This document shows, one piece after another, positions 36,455 to 45,042 of a stretch of DNA of 64,000 nucleotides. Where the stretch lies: the NCBI RefSeq assembly GCF_000969835.1, contig NZ_KQ033912.1, positions 310,001-374,000 on the forward strand, written 5' to 3'. This DNA comes from Parabacteroides goldsteinii DSM 19448 = WAL 12034 (GTDB taxonomy: Bacteria; Bacteroidota; Bacteroidia; Bacteroidales; Tannerellaceae). A program made the translations under genes and the position numbers. The notes beneath the pieces were generated by a model. That model was not told the origin of the DNA and did no database searches. It saw only the letters and a list, made by a program, of their open reading frames with translations. How positions within the stretch are numbered: position 1 is the first letter of the stretch; each line of letters starts with the position of its first letter.

Positions 36455-38413
36455 ATGAAACTACTCAAATATATTGGCTTATCATTTTTAGGTTTATCCC
36501 TCAATAGTTGTACGGATTATCTGGATAATGCACCGGATGATACACTAACAATGGAAATGGTATTTAACGATAAAACCAGAACTGAGGACTGGCTCTCCGG
36601 GGTTTATAACAGGGTTCCTGACCCTTACTGGAGTCTGTTGAGAGATTATGGTTATGACAGTATGGGAGATGACCTCGATCCTTCCCAACGTTGGTATCAG
36701 TGGTGGGGTAATACACTGAATTTCGTAATTGGACAATGGTTTACAAGTTCCTCCTGGGACGGAGCGGTATGGAGTCAATGCCCTGTACGTATCCGTTCTG
36801 CCTACCAGTTTATTGAAAATGCTCATGCACTTCCGGATCAGGGAGTTACAGAAGAAAAGATAGAAAGAATGAAAGATGAATGCCGCTTTCTGATTGCCTA
36901 TTATTACTGGATGATGATTGAAGCATACGGCAGTGTTCCCTTCTTCGACGGATTGGCAGATGTCAATGATCCCAATTTAATGCGTGGGCAGATACCTTTC
37001 GACGAAATGGTTGACTGGATTGACGGACAATTAGTCAGCCTATCAAAAAAACTGCCGACTTCCTGGCTAAGCGAATCGACACAGTTCTATGGACGTGCCA
37101 CATCCATTATGTGCCTCGCAGTCCGTGCCCGTATGTTATTGTTTGCAGCCAGCCCGCTGGTCAACGGCAATGAATGGTATAATGGATTTAAAAACTATGA
37201 CGGTAAAGATCGTTTTAGCCAGACTTATGACGCCAGCAAATGGAACCGCGCGGCAGATGCCTGCAAGGAATTGATAGAGGCAGCCCATGCTGCCGGTCAC
37301 GACTTGGTACGCGAATATAATGCAGACGGGAGCATCGATCCTTTCATGTCCTGCTATAACGTGCTATTCCTGCGTGGAGATGTGAATCCGGAAGCATTAT
37401 TCGTTCGTTCAGACAGTAACTTCAGTGAATTTGAAAAACATGCTACTCCACGCGGAGCATCCGGTAACGGAGGATTAGGTATTTATCAGACATTAGTCGA
37501 TGCCTTCTCCATGAAAGATGGTTCATTACCCATTACCGGTTATAAAAGTAACTATGGTTCGCCGGTTATCAATGAAAAGTCAGGTTATACAGAGCGTGGT
37601 TTCTCCGACCAGCCAGATATCCGCAAAACCAAATACAACCTGTATCGCAATTGCCCGGGAGCAACAGTCGATTCTGTCGGTACAGACGGCAATACTTACA
37701 ATCAGGTTGCAGCTACTGGTACATATAATATGTATATCAACCGGGAACCTCGTTTCTATCTGACCGTTATGTGGAACCGGCAATGGTACCATCAAGCCAA
37801 CCGCGAAGTACAAATGATGTCTAACGAACAAGACGGTGGCCCCACACACGATGCTCCTCAAAATGGTTATCTGAATCGTAAAAAAGTTTCTTTGGAACAA
37901 AACCAGCGTGATAATATACATCCATATCGCCCGGGAATACTTTATCGTTTAGGGGAAGCTTACCTGAATTATGCCGAAGCATTAAATGAATGTGATCCGG
38001 GTAACGCGGACATTTTAAAATACCTGAACCTGATTCGTGAACGTGCAGGCGTTCCGCAATATGGAACCGGAATTGACAGCAATGGTTTCAACAAGATTCC
38101 TTTAAACGGCCAGGAAGAAGTCAGACGGGCTATTTATCATGAACGCCGTGTAGAATTATGTTGTGAAAATGGTATCCGCTATTTTGATCTGCGCCGATGG
38201 AAAAAAGCGGAAGAAGTCTTGGACCAGCCAATGTATGGCATGAATTTCAGCGGAACAGAATTGTCTGATGACCCGAATAACCCCAAAGCTTTCTTCGTCC
38301 GTACACAATACATCAAACGGGTCTATGAACGTAAATTCTATTGGTATCCAATTTATCAGGAAGAGATAGATAAGGACCCGACGCTTGTTCAGGCACCATT
38401 CTGGGACAAATAA
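36455..38413 (+). CDS. SusD/RagB outer-membrane nutrient-binding lipoprotein
   Basis: 652 residues. Lipobox GLSLNSC with Cys19. SusD-like N-terminal TPR-containing region (TEDWLSGVYNRVPDP, RMKDECRFLIAYYYWMMIEA) and the C-terminal RagB/SusD domain: YRLGEAYLNYAEALNECDPG, YLNLIRERAGVPQYG and IYHERRVELCCENGIRYFDL, then RRW. It caps the SusC barrel and binds the substrate at the cell surface. No glycosidase genes are directly attached. A terminator follows. Confidence 0.95.
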   Translation: MKLLKYIGLSFLGLSLNSCTDYLDNAPDDTLTMEMVFNDKTRTEDWLSGVYNRVPDPYWSLLRDYGYDSMGDDLDPSQRWYQWWGNTLNFVIGQWFTSSSWDGAVWSQCPVRIRSAYQFIENAHALPDQGVTEEKIERMKDECRFLIAYYYWMMIEAYGSVPFFDGLADVNDPNLMRGQIPFDEMVDWIDGQLVSLSKKLPTSWLSESTQFYGRATSIMCLAVRARMLLFAASPLVNGNEWYNGFKNYDGKDRFSQTYDASKWNRAADACKELIEAAHAAGHDLVREYNADGSIDPFMSCYNVLFLRGDVNPEALFVRSDSNFSEFEKHATPRGASGNGGLGIYQTLVDAFSMKDGSLPITGYKSNYGSPVINEKSGYTERGFSDQPDIRKTKYNLYRNCPGATVDSVGTDGNTYNQVAATGTYNMYINREPRFYLTVMWNRQWYHQANREVQMMSNEQDGGPTHDAPQNGYLNRKKVSLEQNQRDNIHPYRPGILYRLGEAYLNYAEALNECDPGNADILKYLNLIRERAGVPQYGTGIDSNGFNKIPLNGQEEVRRAIYHERRVELCCENGIRYFDLRRWKKAEEVLDQPMYGMNFSGTELSDDPNNPKAFFVRTQYIKRVYERKFYWYPIYQEEIDKDPTLVQAPFWDK

Positions 38414-38457
38414 AGACCAATAAATAGATTAATACTACAGATGAGTTTTTAATTCGG

Positions 38458-38497
38458 GAGGGTAATTCCATATGGGGTTACCCTTTTCCTTTTTTAC
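38458..38497 (+). terminator. Intrinsic terminator after susD
   Basis: GGGTAA (38460-38465) pairs with TTACCC (38478-38483), followed by TTTTCC and TTTTTT. Confidence 0.7.
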
Positions 38498-39036
38498 GAT
38501 TCAGCCAGAAAAATAAAGACTAGCCATAAAGGAGCTACTCCTCCTTGCATACGTTCCAACGCACGATAAATAATTTTACGTACACTTTTAGGCGTTATAT
38601 GAAGAATTTCCGCTACTTCCTGATAACTCAGTTCCTGCATAAAATGCAAGTAAACAACCTCACGCTGTTTATTGGTCAATAAACGGAATAAATTATCCAG
38701 TTGTTCTTCATAAGCCAACCGTTCCTCCTCATCTTCCAGTAATGCAAGTGCATCAACCTTAATCTGGAACTCATATTCCATATTGTCATCAAGACTTAAT
38801 AAATTGAAATTCTTTTGTTTAGAGGATATAATTCTGTTTTTAAGAGAACGGAGTAAATAAAACTTGGGATTATCAGGCATTTCTATTTTATTTACCGATT
38901 CGTATAAATGTAAAAAAACATCATGTATGACATCCAGCACATATTCTTTCTCCATACCGAATGCCATTCCATACGAAAACAATTCATCAACATATTGTTC
39001 ATACCACTTATCGAACTCTCTTATTTTCTGCTCCAT
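38494..39036 (-). CDS. ECF sigma-70 factor, convergent with the FecR-SusC-SusD operon
   Basis: 180 residues. Region 2 around FSYGMAFGMEKEYVLDVIHD and VFLHLYESVNKIEM; region 4 around FRLLTNKQREVVYLHFMQEL, SYQEVAEILHITPKSVRKII and YRALERMQ. Region 2.4 and 4.2 are both present, with a hydrophobic tail (APLWLVFIFLAES). It is the likely partner of FecR at 31729, and together they would switch on SusC/SusD. In most Bacteroidetes the sigma gene precedes fecR on the same strand; here it is at the other end and opposite. Confidence 0.92.
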   Translation of the reverse strand: MEQKIREFDKWYEQYVDELFSYGMAFGMEKEYVLDVIHDVFLHLYESVNKIEMPDNPKFYLLRSLKNRIISSKQKNFNLLSLDDNMEYEFQIKVDALALLEDEEERLAYEEQLDNLFRLLTNKQREVVYLHFMQELSYQEVAEILHITPKSVRKIIYRALERMQGGVAPLWLVFIFLAES

Positions 39037-39079
39037 TTATACTTTGCCAGTTATCATGAGAAAGCTTAAAATTCAATTA

Positions 39080-39087
39080 CAAACTTA
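39080..39087 (-). promoter_or_regulatory. Candidate -7 element for the ECF sigma gene
   Basis: TAAGTTTG on the minus strand (CAAACTTA on plus) fits TAnnTTTG, 43 nt before the sigma ATG at 39036. Confidence 0.45.
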
Positions 39088-39124
39088 CAAATAATAAAAT
39101 ATTTAATTTTATATTTATACAATA

Positions 39125-39171
39125 AAAAAGGAGAAAAAACAAAAAGCCACCCCGCAAACACGGGATGGCTT
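39125..39171 (-). terminator. Intrinsic terminator after fba
   Basis: Read on the minus strand, AAGCCATCCCG (39171-39161) pairs with CGGGGTGGCTT (39154-39144), with one G-T pair, followed by a T-rich tail. Confidence 0.8.
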
Positions 39172-39197
39172 CCTAATATATTTAATCCGTTATCTGA

Positions 39198-40196
39198 TTA
39201 AAGTTTGTTGTCTGAACCAAGTACATTAAGAATTTTGTGCTTGTACAGTTTTTCCATGTTATCGCGAGCCGGGCCCAGATATTTACGTGGGTCGAATTCA
39301 GCCGGTTTTTCAGCGAAAGTCTTACGGATTGCAGCAGTCATAGCCAGACGAGAGTCTGAGTCGATGTTGATCTTGCAAACAGCAGATTTAGCTGCCTTAC
39401 GCAATTCTTCTTCAGGAATACCGATAGCAGCCTTCAAAGCACCACCGAATTTGTTGATTGTTTCAACTTCTTCTTCAGGAACAGAAGAAGAACCGTGAAG
39501 AACGATAGGGAATCCCGGAAGTTTTTCCATTACTGCATCCAATACTTCGAATGCCAATGGAGGAGGAACCATTTTGCCAGTCTTCGGGTCGATGTGGCAC
39601 TGTTCCGGAGTAAATTTGTAAGCACCGTGAGAAGTACCTATTGAGATAGCCAAAGAATCGCAACCTGTGCGAGTAGCGAAATCGATTACTTCTTCAGGGT
39701 CAGTATATGTGTGATGATCTGAAGAAACTTCGTCTTCAACACCAGCCAATACACCAAGTTCACCTTCAACTGTTACATCGAACTGGTGAGCATAGTCAAC
39801 AACTTTCTTAGTCAAAGCTACGTTTTCTTCATAAGGCAGGTGAGAACCGTCAATCATTACAGAAGAGAAACCTGAGTCGATACAGCTCTTGCAAGTTTCA
39901 AATGTATCACCGTGATCCAGGTGCAGAACAATCTGAGGATTCGGACAGCCTAATTCTTTTGCATATTCAACTGCACCCTGAGCCATGTAACGCAACAGTG
40001 TTGCATTAGCATACTGACGAGCACCTTTAGAAACCTGAAGGATAACCGGAGATTTTGTTTCAACAGCAGCCTTGATGATAGCCTGCATCTGTTCCATGTT
40101 ATTGAAGTTGAAAGCCGGAATTGCATATCCGCCTTTGATGGCTTTAGCGAACATTTCTTTTGTGTTCACCAAACCTAAATCTTTGTAATTTACCAT
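39198..40196 (-). CDS. fba: Class II fructose-bisphosphate aldolase
   Basis: 332 residues from ATG 40196 (MVNYKDLGLVNTKEMFAKAI); the open frame continues to 40379 but those residues lie above the promoter and are not aldolase-like. The enzyme splits fructose-1,6-bisphosphate into DHAP and glyceraldehyde-3-phosphate in glycolysis. Zinc-site motifs: LHLDHGDTFETCKSCIDSGF with the HxDH core, VEGELGVLAGVEDEV, IGTSHGAYKF and VLHGSSSVPEEE. Length and strong housekeeping-type codon choice fit. It is transcribed alone from a promoter near 40237. Confidence 0.95.
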   Translation of the reverse strand: MVNYKDLGLVNTKEMFAKAIKGGYAIPAFNFNNMEQMQAIIKAAVETKSPVILQVSKGARQYANATLLRYMAQGAVEYAKELGCPNPQIVLHLDHGDTFETCKSCIDSGFSSVMIDGSHLPYEENVALTKKVVDYAHQFDVTVEGELGVLAGVEDEVSSDHHTYTDPEEVIDFATRTGCDSLAISIGTSHGAYKFTPEQCHIDPKTGKMVPPPLAFEVLDAVMEKLPGFPIVLHGSSSVPEEEVETINKFGGALKAAIGIPEEELRKAAKSAVCKINIDSDSRLAMTAAIRKTFAEKPAEFDPRKYLGPARDNMEKLYKHKILNVLGSDNKL

Positions 40197-40236
40197 TGTA
40201 GTATATATTATTACGTTAATGATTGAAAATTCTGCA

Positions 40237-40244
40237 CAAAGATA
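40237..40244 (-). promoter_or_regulatory. Candidate -7 element for fba
   Basis: TATCTTTG on the minus strand (CAAAGATA on plus) fits TAnnTTTG, 41 nt before ATG 40196. Confidence 0.5.
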
Positions 40245-40325
40245 AGAACTCTCTGAAAACTTTATGCTTTTAAGCATATAAAATAATACAAAAGTAACGC
40301 CTTCGGAAAAAATAGTTCGATTTTC

Positions 40326-40356
40326 TTTGTTAGTTTGAAGCAAATCCATACCTTTG
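40326..40356 (+). promoter_or_regulatory. Full-consensus Bacteroidetes promoter for rpmE2
   Basis: TTTG (40326-40329), exactly 19 nt, then TACCTTTG (40349-40356). The best promoter match in the window, as expected for a ribosomal-protein gene. Confidence 0.75.
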
Positions 40357-40416
40357 CAAGCCAATTTACCGGTTACCAAACTAATAAGAGTATAAATTAA
40401 ATTAGATAAAGAAGCA

Positions 40417-40671
40417 ATGAAAAAAGGAATTCATCCTGAAAACTATCGTCCTGTAGTATTCAAGGACATGTCAAACGAAGATGTATTTATCACTCGTTCA
40501 ACTATCAATGCAAAAGAAACTATCGAAATTGACGGTGTTACTTATCCGTTGGTAAAAGTCGAAATTTCTAACACTTCTCACCCGTTCTACACTGGTAAAT
40601 CTAAACTGGTGGATACAGCAGGACGTGTTGATAAGTTCATGAGCCGTTACGGTAACCGCAACAAAAAATAA
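40417..40671 (+). CDS. rpmE2: 50S ribosomal protein L31 type B
   Basis: 84 residues. Large-subunit protein at the bridge to the small subunit. Type B is recognised by [20 protein letters not shown], the internal insertion around [38 protein letters not shown] and VDKFMSRYG. The four zinc-binding cysteines of type A L31 are absent, so this is the zinc-independent form. Single gene between a full promoter and a terminator. Confidence 0.97.
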   Translation: MKKGIHPENYRPVVFKDMSNEDVFITRSTINAKETIEIDGVTYPLVKVEISNTSHPFYTGKSKLVDTAGRVDKFMSRYGNRNKK

Positions 40672-40715
40672 TTGTAGATTGACAAAGTTCAATTAACAAT
40701 TCAAAATGAATTTAT

Positions 40716-40750
40716 AAAAAAGGCAGCGAACAGACTCGTTGCCTTTTTTA
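40716..40750 (+). terminator. Intrinsic terminator after rpmE2
   Basis: Stem GGCAGCGA/TCGTTGCC (one G-T pair) flanked by A-run and TTTTTT. Confidence 0.85.
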
Positions 40751-40777
40751 TTTTATCAAAGATTATTTTTACATTTG
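40747..40777 (+). promoter_or_regulatory. Promoter of the sugar-kinase gene
   Basis: TTTA (40747-40750), 19-nt spacer, full -7 match TACATTTG (40770-40777), 75 nt before the ATG. The -33 overlaps the rpmE2 terminator tail. Confidence 0.55.
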
Positions 40778-40851
40778 CATGCATGATTGAAAAGAGTACA
40801 ACAACAACTTGTTTTCAATAGTCAATTATCAATTGTCAATTAATAAATACC

Positions 40852-41949
40852 ATGGCAAAAACAAAAGAAGAATTACTGAACATTCTCGACCAGTTCACAC
40901 TGGCAGAAAAAGTTGTTTCCGCTGAACCTTTCGGAAACGGACACATTAACGACACGCTGAAAGTAACAAACGAAAAAGGCGAGATCAAATACGTATTACA
41001 ACGTATCAACCATCTGATTTTTACCAATGTAGATATGTTACAGAACAATATCAATATTGTAACGACTCATATCCGCAAAAAACTGGAAGCTAAAGGCGAA
41101 AGCGATATCGACCGCAAAGTGTTGACTTTCCTTCCGACTAAAGATGGTAAACCATATTATTTCGATGGCGACAGCTATTGGCGTGTATGTTTGTTCATCC
41201 CCAACAGCAAAAGCTACGAAGAAGTAACTCCGGATCTTTCATACGAAGCCGGTAAGGCTTTCGGTGATTTCCAGTCTATGCTGGCAGACCTGCCCGAAGG
41301 TTCACTGGGAGAAACAATTCCTAACTTCCACAATATGGAATTCCGTCTGGAACAATTCCATGATGCAGTAAAAGCTAACACTGCCGGACGTCTGGAAGAA
41401 GTGAAAGATCTGATCGAAGAAATTGAAAAACGTGCCGAAGCAATGTGCATTCAGGAACGTCTGTACCGTGAAGGCAAGTTGCAGAAACGTACCAACCATT
41501 GCGACACGAAGGTTAACAACATGATGTTCGATGCCGATACCGACAAGGTACTTTGCGTAATCGACCTGGATACGGTAATGCCGGGATTCGTATTGTCCGA
41601 TATCGGTGACTTTATCCGTACAGGTGCCAATACAGGTGCCGAAGATGATGAAAATCTGGACAATGTAAATGTAAACATGGATATCTTTAAGGCTTATACC
41701 CGTGGTTACATGGAAACAGCCAAGGCATTCCTTTCTCCGCTCGAAATCAGTCTGCTTCCTTATGGTGGCCGCCTGCTGACTTACATGCAGACCGTACGCT
41801 TCCTGACAGACTATATCAACGGTGATACATATTATAAGATCCACAGCCCGAAACATAATCTGATCCGTACAAAAGCCCAGTTCAAACTGCTGCAAAGCCT
41901 GGAAGAACATGCGGAAGAAATGGATAACTTCATGAAGGAATGGCTGTAA
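40852..41949 (+). CDS. NahK-like phosphotransferase (probable N-acetylhexosamine kinase)
   Basis: 365 residues, aminoglycoside-phosphotransferase/choline-kinase fold. Start AEPFGNGHINDTLKVTNEKG, then VLQRINHLIF is the nucleotide-binding loop and Lys/Arg region of the NahK group. Catalytic loop NHCDTKVNNMMFD with D218 and N222, and metal motif VIDLDTVMPG (D238, D240). NahK of bifidobacteria phosphorylates GlcNAc and GalNAc at C1 in host-glycan use; homologs are frequent in mucin-using Bacteroidales. Substrate is inferred. No lacto-N-biose phosphorylase lies next to it. Confidence 0.75.
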   Translation: MAKTKEELLNILDQFTLAEKVVSAEPFGNGHINDTLKVTNEKGEIKYVLQRINHLIFTNVDMLQNNINIVTTHIRKKLEAKGESDIDRKVLTFLPTKDGKPYYFDGDSYWRVCLFIPNSKSYEEVTPDLSYEAGKAFGDFQSMLADLPEGSLGETIPNFHNMEFRLEQFHDAVKANTAGRLEEVKDLIEEIEKRAEAMCIQERLYREGKLQKRTNHCDTKVNNMMFDADTDKVLCVIDLDTVMPGFVLSDIGDFIRTGANTGAEDDENLDNVNVNMDIFKAYTRGYMETAKAFLSPLEISLLPYGGRLLTYMQTVRFLTDYINGDTYYKIHSPKHNLIRTKAQFKLLQSLEEHAEEMDNFMKEWL

Positions 41950-41978
41950 ACAGTCGTATATTCAAATAATTTATAAAT

Positions 41979-42045
41979 TAAGAGGTACTTCTTAATCGGT
42001 TTATACCAAGTGTAAATCAAGATTGGATGTACCTCTTTACTATTT
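41979..42045 (+). terminator. Hairpin after the sugar-kinase gene
   Basis: AAGAGGTAC (41980-41988) pairs perfectly with GTACCTCTT (42029-42037), 40-nt loop with further CTTAATC/GATT pairing. The T-tail is weak (TTACTATTT), so termination is tentative. Confidence 0.5.
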
Positions 42046-42228
42046 AGACCAACCTCTATATTTTTAATGTATAAACAACCATTTACCCGAGCAACCAATA
42101 AAAGAAAAAATAAAGAAATAAAATCACCAAATCAGAATATAATCCATCTATAAGAGTATATTATCTATTGATTTTTTATCGAGAACACGATTCCTTTGCA
42201 TCATAATTTCACATATTATTAAATACTC

Positions 42229-45030
42229 ATGAAAAAGTACTTATCAGTCCTATTTATCTTTTTATCTCTAATGGCCTGTCGTCAGGTTGATGACAAACAA
42301 TCCCTACAAGGGAAATGGCTATTTGCCCTCGATCCTAATGACATCGGATTAACAGAACAATGGTATAATAAATCTTTAAACGACACAATTCATCTGCCCG
42401 GTTCATTACAGGAACAAGGATATGGCGACAATGTCGGAATAGAAACACCCTGGACCGGACAAATCGTCGACAGATCATGGTATGACGCTCCCCAATATGA
42501 GAAATTCCGTCAGCCGGGAAATATCAAAGTTCCTTTCTGGCTGAACCCGGACAAGCATTATGTAGGAGTTGCATGGTATCAGAAGGAAGTAGAGATACCC
42601 GCTTCATGGAACGGCCGCCCGATAGAACTCGAACTGGAACGCACGCACTGGGAAACAACGCTCTTTCTGGATGGCATGGAAATGGGGAAACACGAATCAC
42701 TGTCCACTCCGTACAGACACACTTTTAATGAATTGTCCCCCGGAAAACACACGTTAACTCTCCGCGTAGATAACCGGGTAAATATAGAAGTGGGCACAAA
42801 CGCACACAGTGTATCCGACCATACCCAATCGAACTGGAATGGTGTCATCGGGACAATCAGCCTGACAGCCAAACCGTCCCTCTACATAGACGATATACAG
42901 ATTTACCCGAATATCACAAACAAAACGATCAAAGCTATAGTCTCGTTGGACGGAACAATCGGAACGAACGGTTCTTCCCTACTTCTTCAGATAGAGAAGA
43001 AAAATGGAAGTATCGTTGGCAAACCTTACAAAATAGAGATCACTTCTGGTTCCGGTATAATACAGGAGGCCACTCTAGCAATGGGTGATGACGCTCAGCT
43101 CTGGTCTGAACACACTCCGAACCTTTACACCTTACGTGCAGTTATCAAAAACGGCGAAAATAAAGAAGAACAATGCCGCACATTCGGTCTCCGGGAGTTT
43201 AAGGCGAACGGTACGCGTTTCGAAATAAACGGACAACCAGTATTCCTTCGCGGGACTCTGGAATGTTGTATATTCCCACTAACAGGCTATCCGGCAATGG
43301 ACAATACTTACTGGGCAAAAATATATAACCAATGCAAAGCACACGGTCTAAATCATGTCCGTTTCCATTCCTGGTGTCCACCGGAAGCTGCTTTCGCAGT
43401 AGCAGACAGCATGGGTATTTACCTACAAGTCGAATGCGCAGGCTGGGCAACAGTTGGCGACGGAGGTTACTCCGATCAATGGTTCCGTGACGAAAGCGAC
43501 CGCATCCTGAAAGAGTACGGTAATCATCCTTCTTTCTGTATGATGGCTTACGGTAACGAGCCGGGAGGAGCCAATCAGGCTACATATTTGTCAGGCCTGA
43601 TAGATTATTGGAAATCAAAAGACCTCCGCCGCGTCTATACAAGTGCCGGTGGCTGGCCTTATGTTGAAAACGCCGACTATTGGGATCCTATGGAACCACG
43701 CATCCAACGTTGGGGAGAAGGTATGAACAGTATCATCAACGCACAACAACCCCGTACTGACTTTGACTTTGCCGACATTATCCGAAAAAATATGCCGACT
43801 GTCAGCCACGAAATCGGACAGTGGTGTGTCTATCCGAATTTCAAAGAAATAGAAAAATACACAGGAGTACTGAAAGCTAAAAACTTCGAGATATTTCAGG
43901 AAACCTTGAAAGAACATCATATGGCTGACTTAGCAGACGATTTCCTGTTTGCATCCGGACGCCTGCAAACACTTTGCTACAAAGCAGACATTGAAGGGGC
44001 TCTCCGTACGCCCGGTTTCGCCGGCTTCCAATTACTCGACCTCCATGATTTTCCAGGACAAGGAACAGCCCTTGTCGGCGTTCTTGATCCCTTCTGGGAA
44101 GAAAAAGGTTATGTAACACCGGAAGAGTATAGTACTTTCTGTAACAAAACAGTTCCTCTTGTCCGTTTCCCGAAAATGGTCTGGCTGAACAACGAGACAT
44201 TGAACGTTCCCCTCGAAGTGGCACATTTCGGAGAAAAACCGTTACAGGCAGCCAATATCACCTGGGAGATCAGCAACCAGGCAGGAGAAAAGATTGCACA
44301 GGGCAACTTCGTGAAAGACCTGTCCGTAACCAATTGCATTCCTGCCGGAAACATCGAATATCCATTCTCCGGCATAGAAAAACCGACGCAATTGGTTGTC
44401 AGTGCGGAAGTGAAAGAAACCGGCAGTAAAAACCAATGGAATATCTGGGTATATCCGGCAAAACAAGAAACGGTAGATAAACAACCTTATATAACTTCGG
44501 CATTGGATAACCAAGCCATGGCACAACTGGAAAAAGGAGAAAACGTCCTGCTCCTGTTGTCACCCGGAAGCATCCTGCCGGAAAAGGGAGGAAATATCAG
44601 TGTCGGCTTCTCCTCTATTTTCTGGAACACGGCTTGGACCAACAAACAACCGCCTCATACGCTCGGTATCCTCTGTGATCCCAAACACCCGGCACTGGCA
44701 GCTTTCCCCACAGAGAAATATAGCGATTATCAATGGTGGGACCTGGTAAGCCATTGCAATGCGATGGTACTGGACGACTTCCCAGCAGATTACCGCCCGG
44801 TTGTACATCTGATCGACGACTGGTTCACAAACCGGAAGTTGGGAATCCTGTTGGAAGGTAAAGTCGGTAACGGCAAACTGATGGTATGCAGTGCCGATCT
44901 GCAAACGGAACTGGATAAACGTCCGGCTGCCCGCCAGTTCAGGCAAAGCATCTTGCAATATATGGCATCCGACCGCTTCAATCCGTCTGTATCACTTGAT
45001 CCGACACTAATCAAATCATTATACAAATAA
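42229..45030 (+). CDS. Glycoside hydrolase family 2 lipoprotein
   Basis: 933 residues. Signal with lipobox SLMACR (Cys17), so lipid-anchored. GH2 order: sugar-binding jelly roll (YVGVAWYQKEVEIPASWNGR, LELERTHWETTLFLDGMEMG), immunoglobulin-like domain, TIM barrel. Acid/base Glu444 in MAYGNEPGG; probable nucleophile Glu528 in VSHEIGQW. The C-terminal 300 residues are beta domains with no catalytic marks. GH2 covers beta-galactosidases, beta-mannosidases and beta-glucuronidases; the substrate cannot be read. A weak promoter (TTCCTTTG, 42191-42198) precedes it and the next gene starts 12 nt after it. Confidence 0.88.
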   Translation: MKKYLSVLFIFLSLMACRQVDDKQSLQGKWLFALDPNDIGLTEQWYNKSLNDTIHLPGSLQEQGYGDNVGIETPWTGQIVDRSWYDAPQYEKFRQPGNIKVPFWLNPDKHYVGVAWYQKEVEIPASWNGRPIELELERTHWETTLFLDGMEMGKHESLSTPYRHTFNELSPGKHTLTLRVDNRVNIEVGTNAHSVSDHTQSNWNGVIGTISLTAKPSLYIDDIQIYPNITNKTIKAIVSLDGTIGTNGSSLLLQIEKKNGSIVGKPYKIEITSGSGIIQEATLAMGDDAQLWSEHTPNLYTLRAVIKNGENKEEQCRTFGLREFKANGTRFEINGQPVFLRGTLECCIFPLTGYPAMDNTYWAKIYNQCKAHGLNHVRFHSWCPPEAAFAVADSMGIYLQVECAGWATVGDGGYSDQWFRDESDRILKEYGNHPSFCMMAYGNEPGGANQATYLSGLIDYWKSKDLRRVYTSAGGWPYVENADYWDPMEPRIQRWGEGMNSIINAQQPRTDFDFADIIRKNMPTVSHEIGQWCVYPNFKEIEKYTGVLKAKNFEIFQETLKEHHMADLADDFLFASGRLQTLCYKADIEGALRTPGFAGFQLLDLHDFPGQGTALVGVLDPFWEEKGYVTPEEYSTFCNKTVPLVRFPKMVWLNNETLNVPLEVAHFGEKPLQAANITWEISNQAGEKIAQGNFVKDLSVTNCIPAGNIEYPFSGIEKPTQLVVSAEVKETGSKNQWNIWVYPAKQETVDKQPYITSALDNQAMAQLEKGENVLLLLSPGSILPEKGGNISVGFSSIFWNTAWTNKQPPHTLGILCDPKHPALAAFPTEKYSDYQWWDLVSHCNAMVLDDFPADYRPVVHLIDDWFTNRKLGILLEGKVGNGKLMVCSADLQTELDKRPAARQFRQSILQYMASDRFNPSVSLDPTLIKSLYK

Positions 45031-45042
45031 TTTAAAACAAAC

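Noticed and set aside
39198..40379. Longer start for the aldolase at 40379
   Set aside because: The extra 61 residues span the promoter region and do not resemble aldolase; ATG 40196 fits length and context.
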